Origin: Paractinoplanes ferrugineus
Lineage (GTDB): Bacteria > Actinomycetota > Actinomycetes > Mycobacteriales > Micromonosporaceae
Assembly: GCF_016862195.1 (NCBI RefSeq)
Contig: NZ_BOMM01000029.1
Span: 1-64,000, forward strand
Reading direction: 5' to 3'
Length of the DNA stretch: 64,000 nt
In this document: positions 17,363 to 26,118 of the stretch, piece by piece
Numbering within the stretch: position 1 is the first letter of the stretch
Layout of the letters: each line of letters opens with the position of its first letter
Position numbers and translations under genes: made by a program
The notes under the pieces: generated by a model
The model's input: the letters and a program-made list of their open reading frames with translations, nothing else
Database searches by the model: none
What the model was told of the DNA's origin: nothing

Positions 17363-18621
17363 CGGCCACCGGTCCCGCCGCCGCGGTTGCCGCCCCCGCC
17401 GAAGTTGCCGGCGCCGCCGCCGGGGAGGCCGCCGCCCGGGAAGCCGCCGGTGTTGCCGGTGGTCGAGGTGGTGGTCGTCTTGAGCACGACGGTCTCGCCG
17501 GCCTCGACCCCCGAGGTGATCTGGGTGGCCTCGTCGCCGGCCAGGCCGATCTCGACCGGGCGCATCTCCGAGGTGCCGTTGGTGAGCACCGTGACGCTGT
17601 GCCGGGTGCCGACCGTGGTGATCGCCGCCGGGTTGAGGTAGGTGGCGTTCTCGACCGAGCCGGTGGTGACCGAGACCGAGACGGTCTGGCCGACCCGGGC
17701 GCCGGCCGGCACCTTGTCCAGGGCGAGGGTCACGCCGTAGGTGACCACGCTGTTGCTGGTGGTCGCGGACGGGTCGATCGCGGTCACCTTCGCGGTCTCG
17801 GTGGTGCCGGACAGCGCGTTCCAGGTGACGGTGGCGACCTGCTTCTCCTTGAGCTTGGTCGCGTCGGCCTCGGCGAAGGCGGCACTGATCTGCATCCGGG
17901 TCAGATCGGCGATCTCCACGAAGCCCGACGACGAGCCGGAACCCGACGACGAGCCGCCGCTGCTTCCGCTCTGGCCGGCCCCGCTCTGGCCGGTACCGCC
18001 CTGGCCGGCCCCACTCTGGCCGGCCCCGCTCGCCCCGGAGCCGCCGGCGGACGACGACGATCCGGTGCCGGCCGAGGAGCTGCCGATCGTGCCGTTGACG
18101 GCGGTGACGGTGCCGGCCATCGGGGCGGTGAGCGTGGTGCCGGCGACCCCGGCCTCGGCGTCGGTGACCGCGAGCTTGGCCTGCTCGACCTCGTTCTCGG
18201 CGCTGGAGGTGTCCGACCCGGCGGCCTCGGCCCGCTCGAGCGCGTCGCCGGCGGCGTCCCGGTCGGCCTGCGCGGCGGCCAGGGTGCGCCGGGCGGCGGC
18301 CGGGTCGACCTTCGCGAGCACCTGGCCCTTCTTCACCACCGACCCGACCCGTACGTCGATCGTGGTGATCGTCCCGCCGGTCACGAAGCTGGCGCTGGCC
18401 GTGGCGGCGCTCTGAACGGTCCCGTTGGCGGACACGGTCTTGGTGACCGTGCCCCGCTGGACCCGGACCGAGCGGACCGAGGCGTCGGCGGCCGTCGTGG
18501 TGTCCGGTCCGGACAGGGTCTCGTACGCCCAGAAGGCGCCGGCGACGAGGGCGACGCCGAGAGCGGCGTTGACCGCCACCGTCGGGCGTCGCGGGTTGAA
18601 GCGCGCTGGCATGCCGGACAC
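17359..18621 (-). CDS. HlyD/RND-type efflux adaptor
   Basis: The product is about 420 residues from GTG 18621, or 417 from ATG 18612. One N-terminal transmembrane helix is followed by a biotinyl-lipoyl half motif (RVGSVVKKGQVLAKVDPA), a short helical hairpin and a long Gly/Ser/Gln low-complexity insert (about 190-225). The second lipoyl half, beta-barrel (VATVTWNALSGTTETAKVTAID) and membrane-proximal domain follow, then a Gly-rich C-terminal tail. It should link the ABC permease to the cell envelope. It is the first of four tightly packed genes and lies 72 bases after the histidine kinase stop. Confidence 0.88.
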   Translation of the reverse strand: MSGMPARFNPRRPTVAVNAALGVALVAGAFWAYETLSGPDTTTAADASVRSVRVQRGTVTKTVSANGTVQSAATASASFVTGGTITTIDVRVGSVVKKGQVLAKVDPAAARRTLAAAQADRDAAGDALERAEAAGSDTSSAENEVEQAKLAVTDAEAGVAGTTLTAPMAGTVTAVNGTIGSSSAGTGSSSSAGGSGASGAGQSGAGQGGTGQSGAGQSGSSGGSSSGSGSSSGFVEIADLTRMQISAAFAEADATKLKEKQVATVTWNALSGTTETAKVTAIDPSATTSNSVVTYGVTLALDKVPAGARVGQTVSVSVTTGSVENATYLNPAAITTVGTRHSVTVLTNGTSEMRPVEIGLAGDEATQITSGVEAGETVVLKTTTTSTTGNTGGFPGGGLPGGGAGNFGGGGNRGGGTGGR

Positions 18622-18693
18622 TGTGCTGGGGCGGCCTGGGAGGATCTTCGTCGGAACCTCGGAGCCAGCTCGGAATCTCCGGGCCCGTGATCG

Positions 18694-20214
18694 CTAGGGC
18701 TCGGCGGCGGCGGTGGGCAGCAGCACCCGGAAGGTGGCCCCACCGCCGCGCGGCGCATCGAGTTCCACCCAGCCGCCGTGACCGTGCACGATCGCCGCGA
18801 CGATCGACAGCCCGAGCCCCGATCCGCCGCCCTTGCCCCGGGTGCGGCTGGAGTCGGCCCGGTACAGCCGCTCGAAGACCCGGGGTGCGTGCACCGGGGG
18901 CACGCCGGGCCCGTCGTCGGTCACCTCGAGGACGGCCAGCGGCAGACCGGGGCGCACGGTGGCGGGCCCGGACAGCACGGTGGCGACGGTCGGCGGCCGG
19001 GCCGGCAGCCGCCCGACCCGCACGGTGACCCGGGCCCGCGCCGGGGTGTGCTGCAGGGCGTTGGCGACCAGGTTGATGGCGACCTGCCGCAGGCCGTGCT
19101 CGTCGCCGAGCACGGTGGCCGGCTCGAACGTGTCGTCCTCGTCGGCCAGGCCGGCCAGCCGCACCGGCCGGCCGGGCACCCGGGCGTGCGCGTCGCGGAT
19201 GGTGTCGGCGGCGATCTCGAGCAGGTCGACGGGGCGCCGCGCGGGCGGCCGCTGCCGGTCGAGCCGGGCCAGCATGAGCATGTCCTCGACCAGCACGCCC
19301 ATTCGGGCGGCCTCGCTCTCGATCCGGCTCATCGTCTCGTCCAGCGCCGGGCCGGGCGGGGCGCCGCCGCGCCGGTAGAGCTCGGCGAAACCCCGGATCG
19401 AGGTGAGCGGGGTACGCAGCTCGTGCGACGCGTCCGCGACGAACTGCCGCAGCCGCTGTTCCCCGGCCGTACGGGCGTCCACCTCACCCTCGATGCGGGT
19501 GAGCATGGAGTTGAGGGCGAGGCCGAGCTTGCCCGGCTCGGTGTGCGGGTCGGTGTCGGCGACGCGCCCGGACAGGTTGCCCGCCGAGATGTCGGTGGCC
19601 AGCCGCTCCATCGCGGTCAGGGGGCGCAGGCCGAGCCGCACCACGAACCACGCCCCGCCCGCGAGCAGGGCCAGCACCAGCGCCGAGACCCCGGCGTCGA
19701 TGAGCAGCAGCTGGTCGGTGGTCTGCTGGACCTCGGCGAGGGAGACGCCGATGACCGCGTAGCCGCCGCCGACCGGGTCGGGCATCGCGATCACCCGCCA
19801 GTCGTGGGTGGCGCCGCCGAGCGTGTAGGGCTGCGGGTGGGCGGCCTTCGCCTTGATCGCGGCGAAGCTCTGGACCGCCGAGCGCGTGGTGTCGCCGAGG
19901 TACGACCGTTCGCTGTTCAGCGTGCCGTCCGCGTTGTAGACGTACGTCAGCTGCTCCGGGCCGAGCCGCCGGAAGGTGCGTGGTGGGTAGCCGCCGGCCG
20001 GCCGCTCCCGGTCCTCGGCGAAGGTGAACGGCCGGGACATCCCCCGCAGCTGGTCGTCGATGCGGCCGAGCAGGTAGGTGCGGATCAGCACCAGGCCGGC
20101 GACGTTGGCGACGAGCAGGGCGACCGCGGCGAGCGCGGCGACCACCAGGACGAGGCGGGCGCGCAGGGTCCAGTGGCTCCACCGCCGCGGCCGCCGGCGG
20201 AGCCGGGAGATCAC
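18694..20214 (-). CDS. Sensor histidine kinase
   Basis: The product is 506 residues. It has a transmembrane helix at about 18-40, an extracellular sensor region, a second helix near 170-190 (LLLIDAGVSALVLALLAGGAWFVV), HAMP, HisKA with the phospho-acceptor in DASHELRTPLTSIRG near residue 260, and HATPase_c with NALQHT, DDGPGV and GGSGLGLSIV. The GTG start overlaps the response regulator stop (GTGA), so the pair is translationally coupled. It is followed directly by the adaptor-ABC operon and probably controls it. Confidence 0.93.
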   Translation of the reverse strand: MISRLRRRPRRWSHWTLRARLVLVVAALAAVALLVANVAGLVLIRTYLLGRIDDQLRGMSRPFTFAEDRERPAGGYPPRTFRRLGPEQLTYVYNADGTLNSERSYLGDTTRSAVQSFAAIKAKAAHPQPYTLGGATHDWRVIAMPDPVGGGYAVIGVSLAEVQQTTDQLLLIDAGVSALVLALLAGGAWFVVRLGLRPLTAMERLATDISAGNLSGRVADTDPHTEPGKLGLALNSMLTRIEGEVDARTAGEQRLRQFVADASHELRTPLTSIRGFAELYRRGGAPPGPALDETMSRIESEAARMGVLVEDMLMLARLDRQRPPARRPVDLLEIAADTIRDAHARVPGRPVRLAGLADEDDTFEPATVLGDEHGLRQVAINLVANALQHTPARARVTVRVGRLPARPPTVATVLSGPATVRPGLPLAVLEVTDDGPGVPPVHAPRVFERLYRADSSRTRGKGGGSGLGLSIVAAIVHGHGGWVELDAPRGGGATFRVLLPTAAAEP

Positions 20215-20972
20215 TCCTCGCCGCCGCGCGGCAGCCGCAGGGCGTAGCCGACCCCGCGGACGGTGTGGATCAGCGGCGGGTCGGTCTTGTCGATCTTGCG
20301 GCGGAGATAGTAGACGTACGACTCGACGATGCGTCCGTCGCCGCCGAAGTCGTACTTCCAGACCCGGTCGAGGATCTGTGCCTTGCTGACCACCCGGCCC
20401 GCGTTGATCATCAGGTAGCGCAGCAGGTTGAACTCGGTCGGCGACAGGTCGATCAGCCGGCCCGCCCGGCGCACCTCGTGCGCGTCCTCGTCGAGCTCCA
20501 GGTCGGCGTACCGCAGCACACCGGCGTCCGCCCCGTTCGCCGCGGCCGGCACCTCGGGCCGGCTGCGCCGCAGGATCGCCCGGATCCGCAGCACGACCTC
20601 CTCGAGGCTGAACGGCTTGGTGACGTAGTCGTCCGCACCGGCCGACAACCCGCTGACCCGGTCCTCGACCGCGTCCCGAGCCGTCAGGAACAGCACCGGC
20701 ACCCGGCTGCCGGTGGCCCGCAGCCGCTTGGCGACGTCGAAGCCGTCGAGGTCGGGCAGCATCACGTCGAGCACGACCAGGTCGGGCTCGAACTCCGCGA
20801 CGGCGACCAGGGCCCGGTGGCCGGAGTCGGCCACCCGCACCTCGAACTCGACGAGCCGGAGCGTGGCGCTGAGCAGGGCGGAGATGTTGGGCTCGTCGTC
20901 GACGACGAGGACCCGGGCGGCCCGCGCCGGGGACTCGCGCAGAGCGAGCGGGGCATGCGAATCAGATAGCAC
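20211..20972 (-). CDS. OmpR-family response regulator
   Basis: The product is 253 residues. The receiver domain (about 19-135) has acidic residues in VVDDEPN, the phosphorylated Asp in VVLDVMLPD, Thr in FLTARD and Lys in VTKPF. The C-terminal OmpR winged helix ends with IVESYVYYLRRKIDKTDPPLIHTVRGVGYALR. It forms a two-component pair with the downstream kinase. A second adaptor gene lies 70 bases upstream on the same strand. Confidence 0.94.
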   Translation of the reverse strand: MLSDSHAPLALRESPARAARVLVVDDEPNISALLSATLRLVEFEVRVADSGHRALVAVAEFEPDLVVLDVMLPDLDGFDVAKRLRATGSRVPVLFLTARDAVEDRVSGLSAGADDYVTKPFSLEEVVLRIRAILRRSRPEVPAAANGADAGVLRYADLELDEDAHEVRRAGRLIDLSPTEFNLLRYLMINAGRVVSKAQILDRVWKYDFGGDGRIVESYVYYLRRKIDKTDPPLIHTVRGVGYALRLPRGGEE

Positions 20973-21042
20973 CCGGAATGAGTATCAACGCCGGCTAGGA
21001 ATTCGCTATGAATGCCGCGAGAGGTAGCTGAGCGAGGCCGCG

Positions 21043-22374
21043 TCACCAGGACCGGGTCACCTGCTCACCCTCGGTCAGACCCGAGGTCACCTCGGTGTAC
21101 TGGTCCCCACGGAGCCCGATGCCGACCTCGGCCCGGGCGCCGTTGCGCAGAACCGTGCCCTTGTCGCCGCGCACATCGTGCACGGCGGTGCTCGGCACCC
21201 GCAGCACGCCCGTCTTCGAACCGGTGGTGATCCGCACCGCGGCGCTCTGCCCCACCAGCAGATCCTCGGGCGCCTGGTCGAAGGAGAGGACCACGCCGAA
21301 CTTGACCATCGTGCCGTCGCTGGTGCCGACCGGGTCGACCAGCACGACCGTCGCCTTGAACTGTTTGCCCACCCGGTCGGCGAGGCCGACCACCCCCTTC
21401 TGCCCGGCCGCCAGGTGATCCGCGTCGGCCTCCGGGAAGGACGCGCTGATCTGCATGTCGTAGACGTCGGCCAGGGTGATGAACGTGGAGTTCGCGCTGA
21501 CCTGGCTGCCCACCTTGCCGCCGACGGTCAGGACGCGACCGGCGATCGGGGCGGTGATGGTGGCGCCTTCCAGCGCCTCCTCGGCCTCCGCCAGGGTGGT
21601 GTCGGCCTGGGTGACCCGCTGCTCCGCGCTGAAGATCTGGTCCGACCCGGCGCCCTGCTCACCCGTCCGCCCACTCCCGCTCCCGCCGGCCGAACCGCTG
21701 CCGGCCCCGCCGGCGCAACTGCCGCTGCCGGACCCGCTACCCGACCCGCCGCCGCTGCCGGGGCGGGTCGAGGTCGGCTTGACGGTCGGCTTGGTGGTCG
21801 GCTTGGCAGTCGCGGTTCGCGGCGCGGTAGCGGTCGGCGCGGTGGCGGTCGGCGCGGTGGCGGTCGGCACGGTCGGGGCCGGCGACCCGGTGGTGGCCGG
21901 GGTCGGCGAGGTGGCCGGCGCGGTGCCGCCGCCGGTGTGGAAGGCCGCCGCCACGTTGCAGCCGGTGGCCGGCGACGTCGCCCTCGACGCGTTCGACCTG
22001 GCCGTGGCCAGCTGGTTCTCGGCGTCGTCGAGGGAGTCCCGGGCGTCGTCGACGGCGGCGGCCGCGGCCGTGTCGTCCACCTTGGCGAGCGCCTGGCCGG
22101 CGGTGACCGTGGTGCCGGGCCGCACCGACACGCTCTCGACGGTGCCCTTGACCGCGAACGAGAGGCTGCGTGTCTGCGCCGGCTGCAGAGTGCCCGTCGT
22201 GGCCACTTCGGTGGTCACGTCACCGCGGTCGGCCGCCGAGGTGGCGGCCGCTTCCGGCTTCTCGGTGGCGTCCGCGGTCAATGCGTGCACCACCCCGTAG
22301 CCGATCAGTGCGAGCACGACGACAGCCGCGGCGACCCAGATCCAGCGCCGTCGACCGGCCAGAGCTTCACCCAT
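21043..22374 (-). CDS. Second HlyD/RND-type efflux adaptor with long low-complexity insert
   Basis: The product is 443 residues with one N-terminal transmembrane helix, then the lipoyl half VSVRPGTTVTAGQALAKVDD. The helical hairpin is interrupted by about 110 residues of Pro/Thr/Ala repeats (repeated TATAP units) and Gly/Ser repeats with two cysteines. The second lipoyl half TITAPIAGRVLTVGGKVGSQVSANS and the beta-barrel follow. It is homologous in order to the adaptor at 17359-18621 but not close in sequence. There is no ABC gene directly beside it. It may be an alternative adaptor for the downstream ABC transporter. Confidence 0.85.
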   Translation of the reverse strand: MGEALAGRRRWIWVAAAVVVLALIGYGVVHALTADATEKPEAAATSAADRGDVTTEVATTGTLQPAQTRSLSFAVKGTVESVSVRPGTTVTAGQALAKVDDTAAAAAVDDARDSLDDAENQLATARSNASRATSPATGCNVAAAFHTGGGTAPATSPTPATTGSPAPTVPTATAPTATAPTATAPRTATAKPTTKPTVKPTSTRPGSGGGSGSGSGSGSCAGGAGSGSAGGSGSGRTGEQGAGSDQIFSAEQRVTQADTTLAEAEEALEGATITAPIAGRVLTVGGKVGSQVSANSTFITLADVYDMQISASFPEADADHLAAGQKGVVGLADRVGKQFKATVVLVDPVGTSDGTMVKFGVVLSFDQAPEDLLVGQSAAVRITTGSKTGVLRVPSTAVHDVRGDKGTVLRNGARAEVGIGLRGDQYTEVTSGLTEGEQVTRSW

Positions 22375-22561
22375 GGCGGGACAGTGTTCCGGTCGGTCCT
22401 CGCCGGATGCTCGGTCCAGCCTCGGAGTTGGCTCGGAACACCGGACCGCCGCCCGGCCGGGTCACCGCGGCTCCGAGCGAATTCCGAGGCGTCGCCTACG
22501 TTGCGTGCAGCTTCGGCGGCTTGGGTGGGGCCGACATCCGTGGCCGAGGAAAGAGGGCAAC

Positions 22562-23137
22562 GTGCGCAAGGTCAATGCTCCCCGCCGGACGGCAGCGCTG
22601 TTCGTCGCGTCGGCATCCGTGCTGCTTGTCGCCGCGTGCGGCGGCGGCTCCGACGGCGGCGGGACCACTGCGGGCAACAACGGCAACGGCGGTGGCGGCA
22701 ACAACGCGTTCGCGGCCTACACCGAGTGCCTGGCGAAGAACGGCGTGACCATCACGATGCCGTCACGGCAGCCCCGCGAGGGCGCCTCCGGTTTCCCCGA
22801 GGGCGGCCGGCGGTCGGGCTTCCCGTCCGGTCAGCCACGGCCGTCCGGCAGCTTCGGTGGCGGCGGCCGCGGTGGTTTCCCGGGCGGCCTGGGCAAACCG
22901 GTCGGCGTCGACGAGGCGACCTGGCAGAAGGCGCAGCAGGCGTGCGCGTCGGTGCGACCGTCGTTCGGTGCCGGCAACCGCCGGGGCAACGGCGCGGACA
23001 CGGCCTACCTCAACTGCCTGAAGGAGAACGGCGTCACCGACCCGAGCAAGATCGACTCCGCCGACGCCACCACCAGCAAGGCGCTCGAGACCTGCAAGGT
23101 GCTCCGGCCGCAGGCAAGCCCCACCCCGACCGCTTAG
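22562..23137 (+). CDS. Secreted lipoprotein with duplicated Cys-containing motif
   Basis: The product is 191 residues. The GTG at 22562 follows AGAGGG and starts a lipoprotein signal with lipobox LVAAC near residue 24. After a Gly/Asn linker comes AYTECLAKNGVTI. A Gly/Arg/Phe-rich segment (GGGGRGGFPGG) follows, then QQACASVRPS, then the second copy AYLNCLKENGVTD...LETCKVLRP. So a C-L-x-x-N-G-V unit and a C-x-x-x-R-P unit each occur twice, and the four cysteines could form two disulfides. It is divergent from the adaptor gene. Its function is unknown; a role with the efflux module is a guess from position. Confidence 0.78.
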   Translation: MRKVNAPRRTAALFVASASVLLVAACGGGSDGGGTTAGNNGNGGGGNNAFAAYTECLAKNGVTITMPSRQPREGASGFPEGGRRSGFPSGQPRPSGSFGGGGRGGFPGGLGKPVGVDEATWQKAQQACASVRPSFGAGNRRGNGADTAYLNCLKENGVTDPSKIDSADATTSKALETCKVLRPQASPTPTA

Positions 23138-23148
23138 CGGTCCATGCT

Positions 23149-23248
23149 CCGCGCCGCCGGTGGGTATCCCCCGTAACCGCACCGGCGGCGCGGCTCTCTC
23201 CGGGCCGTTCGCGGCGTCGGCCCCCCGGCGAACTCGCGAACGGCCCGG
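23149..23248. terminator. Two consecutive hairpins between convergent genes
   Basis: Arms 23149-23162 and 23180-23193 are a perfect 14-base inverted repeat (CCGCGCCGCCGGTG). Arms 23200-23213 and 23235-23248 are a second perfect 14-base repeat (CCGGGCCGTTCGCG). Together they separate the lipoprotein gene from the convergent receiver-like gene. Confidence 0.75.
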
Positions 23249-23256
23249 ACCAGGGC

Positions 23257-23727
23257 TTATCGCCGGTCCTGCTGGTTGACGTGGGCCCACCGGCCGGCCA
23301 TCTGCCGGCGGCGGCAGGCGACCAGGTGACTCGCGAGAATCGCCGGCTGACCGCCGCGCACGCAGGCGTCGGCGCCGGCGGTGAGCACGCCGGCGACGAT
23401 CTCGGCCGGGGCCGCGTCGTCGACCAGGGCGACGATTTGGGTACGGCTGGGAAGCAGTCGCCGGGCCAGCGCGATGTCACGGATCGCCGGGCCGGCGAAG
23501 AGCACCAGCTCGTCGGCCGCGACACCGTCGACGTCATCGGCGAATCGCACCGACCACCCGGCCGGCAGATGCCGGGCCAGCCCGCTGACCCGGCCGGCTG
23601 ATCCGAGCACGGCGACCACCGGTCGCGGGCCGGTGCCGACCGGCAGTCCGGCCGGGTTGAGCGGAAGGTCGGTGCCGGTGGCGCTGAAGTCACGGGCCCC
23701 GGACTGGCGATCGATCTGGAGAAGCAT
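23257..23727 (-). CDS. Receiver-like protein without output domain
   Basis: The product is 156 residues. After an N-terminal extension, VVAVLGSAGRVSGLARHL, then LVLFAGPA and TQIVALVDDA, then GVLTAGADACVRGGQPAILASHL follow the strand-helix rhythm of a response-regulator receiver, including the xGADaxV stretch before helix 5. The acidic pocket and the phosphorylatable Asp are not visible, so it is probably an atypical or pseudo-receiver. No DNA-binding domain is attached. Family identity is uncertain. Confidence 0.6.
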   Translation of the reverse strand: MLLQIDRQSGARDFSATGTDLPLNPAGLPVGTGPRPVVAVLGSAGRVSGLARHLPAGWSVRFADDVDGVAADELVLFAGPAIRDIALARRLLPSRTQIVALVDDAAPAEIVAGVLTAGADACVRGGQPAILASHLVACRRRQMAGRWAHVNQQDRR

Positions 23728-23831
23728 GGCGGACCCCCTGGTGGCGGATGATTCCTTCTGGTCCCCCTACCATTCGCCCGCAGCCTTGGTCACTGATGTG
23801 CCAAGCCTGTGCGTTTCATGAGCGGACTCGC

Positions 23832-24833
23832 TCAGGCGCTGTCCCGCTTCACCAGGCTGACCAGCTCCGACGTGGGCACGTCCGGACCCGGGCGCCCGTG
23901 GACGGCGGCCACCACGGTCGCCGACAGGTAGGCGGCGAACGCGACCTGATCGGTGGTCACGGTGGTCAGGGCGGGCTCGGCCAGCCGCGCGGGCGGGATG
24001 TCGTCCACGCCGATCACGGCAAGACCGGCTCCCCCACCCAGCTTCCGGACGCCGGCCAGGACGGCAAGGGCAACCTCGTCGTTGTACGCGCACACCGCCG
24101 TGACGCCGGCCGCGTGCCAACGGCGTACCGCTGCAGCGGCCTGCTCCGCCTCCAGCGCGACCGTCTCGGTCGCCGGGCCGGCCACCCCGCTCTCGCGGCA
24201 TTCGTCGCGGACCCCCGCCAGCCGCGGCTCGGCGAAGATGCGCACCCGCTCGTCGTCCGGGTAGGCGTAGCCGATCCTGGTGTGGCCGGCCCCGAGCAGG
24301 TGCGCCGCCTGGCACCGCCCGATCAGCTGCTGCGGCACCTCCAGCTCGCGGCGGCGCCCGTCCGGCTGACCGTTTCCGAACAGCCCTACCACGAGCGCCA
24401 CCCCGGCCGCCCGCATCGCCTCGATCTCCCCCGGCGAGAAGTCGGTGAACGCGATCACCGCGGCCGGCGTGATCGCCTTCCAGATCTCGAACATCGGCCG
24501 GTCCTCCCGGTTGCCCGGATGCACCACGAGGGTGAACCCTTGCCGGGCGAGCGCGGTCGACAGATTGCCCAGCATCGAGCCGACCTCCGCCCCGATCGGC
24601 CAGTCCGGAAGCAGGCAGAGCACCACGTCGGAACGCCCGGTGCGCAGAGTGCGGGCGGCGGCACTCGGCGCGTACCCGAGACGCGCGGCAGCATCGAGCA
24701 CGCGCGTACGGGTGTCAGCCGAGATGGTCTGATGGGGCGTGTCGTTCATGACGTAGCTGACCGTCGCCCGCGACACCCCGGCAATGCGCGCCACGTCAGC
24801 GCTGGTGACGCGGCGAGTGCTGCTCTCAGCCAT
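23832..24833 (-). CDS. LacI family transcriptional regulator
   Basis: The product is 333 residues. The N-terminal LacI HTH has VTSADVARIAGVSRATVSYVMN at about 8-29 and the hinge helix RLGYAPSAAARTLRTGRS. A periplasmic-binding-protein-like effector domain fills the rest. Such proteins usually repress sugar-use genes. No sugar genes lie next to it, so its targets are unknown. A palindrome just upstream is a likely autoregulatory site. Confidence 0.93.
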   Translation of the reverse strand: MAESSTRRVTSADVARIAGVSRATVSYVMNDTPHQTISADTRTRVLDAAARLGYAPSAAARTLRTGRSDVVLCLLPDWPIGAEVGSMLGNLSTALARQGFTLVVHPGNREDRPMFEIWKAITPAAVIAFTDFSPGEIEAMRAAGVALVVGLFGNGQPDGRRRELEVPQQLIGRCQAAHLLGAGHTRIGYAYPDDERVRIFAEPRLAGVRDECRESGVAGPATETVALEAEQAAAAVRRWHAAGVTAVCAYNDEVALAVLAGVRKLGGGAGLAVIGVDDIPPARLAEPALTTVTTDQVAFAAYLSATVVAAVHGRPGPDVPTSELVSLVKRDSA

Positions 24834-24846
24834 CCCCCCAGCCTAC

Positions 24847-24858
24847 TTACACGTGTCA
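24847..24858. promoter_or_regulatory. Candidate LacI-type operator
   Basis: On the minus strand TGACACGTGTAA has a perfect ACACGTGT core centred on CG, as LacI-family operators usually do. It lies 14 bases before the start codon of the LacI gene, a position that suits autorepression. Confidence 0.45.
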
Positions 24859-24910
24859 CCGCCCGCCCGGGGCCGCCCTCCCGTTCCTGGTCCTGTCGTT
24901 GCCGGCCCCC

Positions 24911-25540
24911 CTATCGGAAGGTGAAGAGCCGGTCGGGGGCCGGCGCCGCGGCGGGCTCGGTCAGCCGCGCCATCCCCACCCGGAACCCAGCGTCGGCCGG
25001 GGCCTCGAAGGCAAGCTCCGCGAAGCCTCCGGCCGCGAAGGACGCCCGAACCTTCTCGCTCAGGTCGCCGTCGCCCGTACCCCGGCCGCGCGTCCAGATC
25101 ACCACACCGCCCGGGGTCAGGAACGACGGCAGGGCGGCCACCGTACGGCGCATGTCGCCGTCGCTGACATTGCCGAAGACACCACAGGCCAGCAGTACGT
25201 CGACCGGCACCGCATCGGCGAAGGAAGCCGGCCGCCCCGCGTCGGCGGTGCGCACCTCGACACCCGGCAGCCCGAGCGCCGCGGCCGCCGTCCGGGCCCG
25301 GCCCGACAACGACGGGTCGAACTCCACGAGCACCGCCCGCATCTGCCGGCCGGCGGGCCGGGCGGCCAGCACCGGCAGGACGTCCCGGCCGTCCCCGGCG
25401 CACAGAGCGAGCAGGCTGCGCGGCTCCCCGGTGTCGAGCACCCGGTCGAGAAACCGCTGGACCACGACAAGCCGACGGGCCAGCGACGACCCCGGGGTCT
25501 CGTAGTCCTCGTGCCAGCGAACCCAGTCGGTCTCAGCCAT
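24911..25540 (-). CDS. Class I SAM-dependent methyltransferase
   Basis: The product is 209 residues from the ATG at 25540 (MAETDWVRWHEDYE). The frame is open 56 codons further, but those residues are low-complexity and Arg-rich. Motif I is LLALCAGDGRDVLPVLA (about 44-60), followed by VEFDPSLSGRA as the acidic ribose-binding strand. The sequence DVLLACGVFGNVSDGDM is motif IV-like. The family acts on unidentified small molecules. It lies 77 bases before the LacI gene on the same strand. Confidence 0.8.
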   Translation of the reverse strand: MAETDWVRWHEDYETPGSSLARRLVVVQRFLDRVLDTGEPRSLLALCAGDGRDVLPVLAARPAGRQMRAVLVEFDPSLSGRARTAAAALGLPGVEVRTADAGRPASFADAVPVDVLLACGVFGNVSDGDMRRTVAALPSFLTPGGVVIWTRGRGTGDGDLSEKVRASFAAGGFAELAFEAPADAGFRVGMARLTEPAAAPAPDRLFTFR

Positions 25541-25787
25541 CAGCACATTGAAGCCGGTCCCCCGCCCGGTGAGAAGCCGGACCGCCGGCCGGCCCTCTAC
25601 GCCGCCCGGCCCAAGCGAAGCGGCTGACAGGCCGGTCCGAAGGCGACCGCGCACCGCACAACCCGCCCGCGCCCGCCAGATGCGGCCAGCCGAGCCCAGG
25701 AACCGCACCCGCCCGCCCGGCGGCGGGACGGAGGTGCGAGGGGGTCGCGCGAGGTGGGTCCGGCTCTACAGGTCGGTCGATGTGGAC

Positions 25788-26000
25788 CTAGCGTCGTGCG
25801 GGCGGCGGGTCGGGGTCGTCCAGTTCGTCGGCGGCTCGGCGTTCGGCGTGGATGCCGGTGGCGCCGGGCCGCTCGGTGTCGTGGACGGGCTGCTCACGGT
25901 GCCACGCCCGGGTGTCGGCCAGCACGCCGCCCGGTGGCGGACCGGGCGGCGTGGGGCGGCGCCGGAAGCACCGCCGGAACAGGCGGGAGAGCAGACCCAC
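25788..26000 (-). CDS. Small hypothetical protein
   Basis: The product is 70 residues. The GTG start follows GAGGGGAAAC, a good ribosome binding site, which is the main support. The N-terminus MGLLSRLFRRCFRRR is strongly basic and amphipathic, then comes a Pro-rich stretch. The C-terminus is acidic and Arg-rich with no known motif. The basic start could bind membrane or nucleic acid. No homologous family is recognised. Confidence 0.5.
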   Translation of the reverse strand: MGLLSRLFRRCFRRRPTPPGPPPGGVLADTRAWHREQPVHDTERPGATGIHAERRAADELDDPDPPPARR

Positions 26001-26118
26001 GTTTCCCCTCCCTCGGACCGCTGACCGATCTTGGAAGGTAGTGCGATCGACGGTCGTGGACTCTCGGCCGACCCGGCGGGGTTGTTGATCATTCGACTGT
26101 GCACGGCAAACTGTCCGG

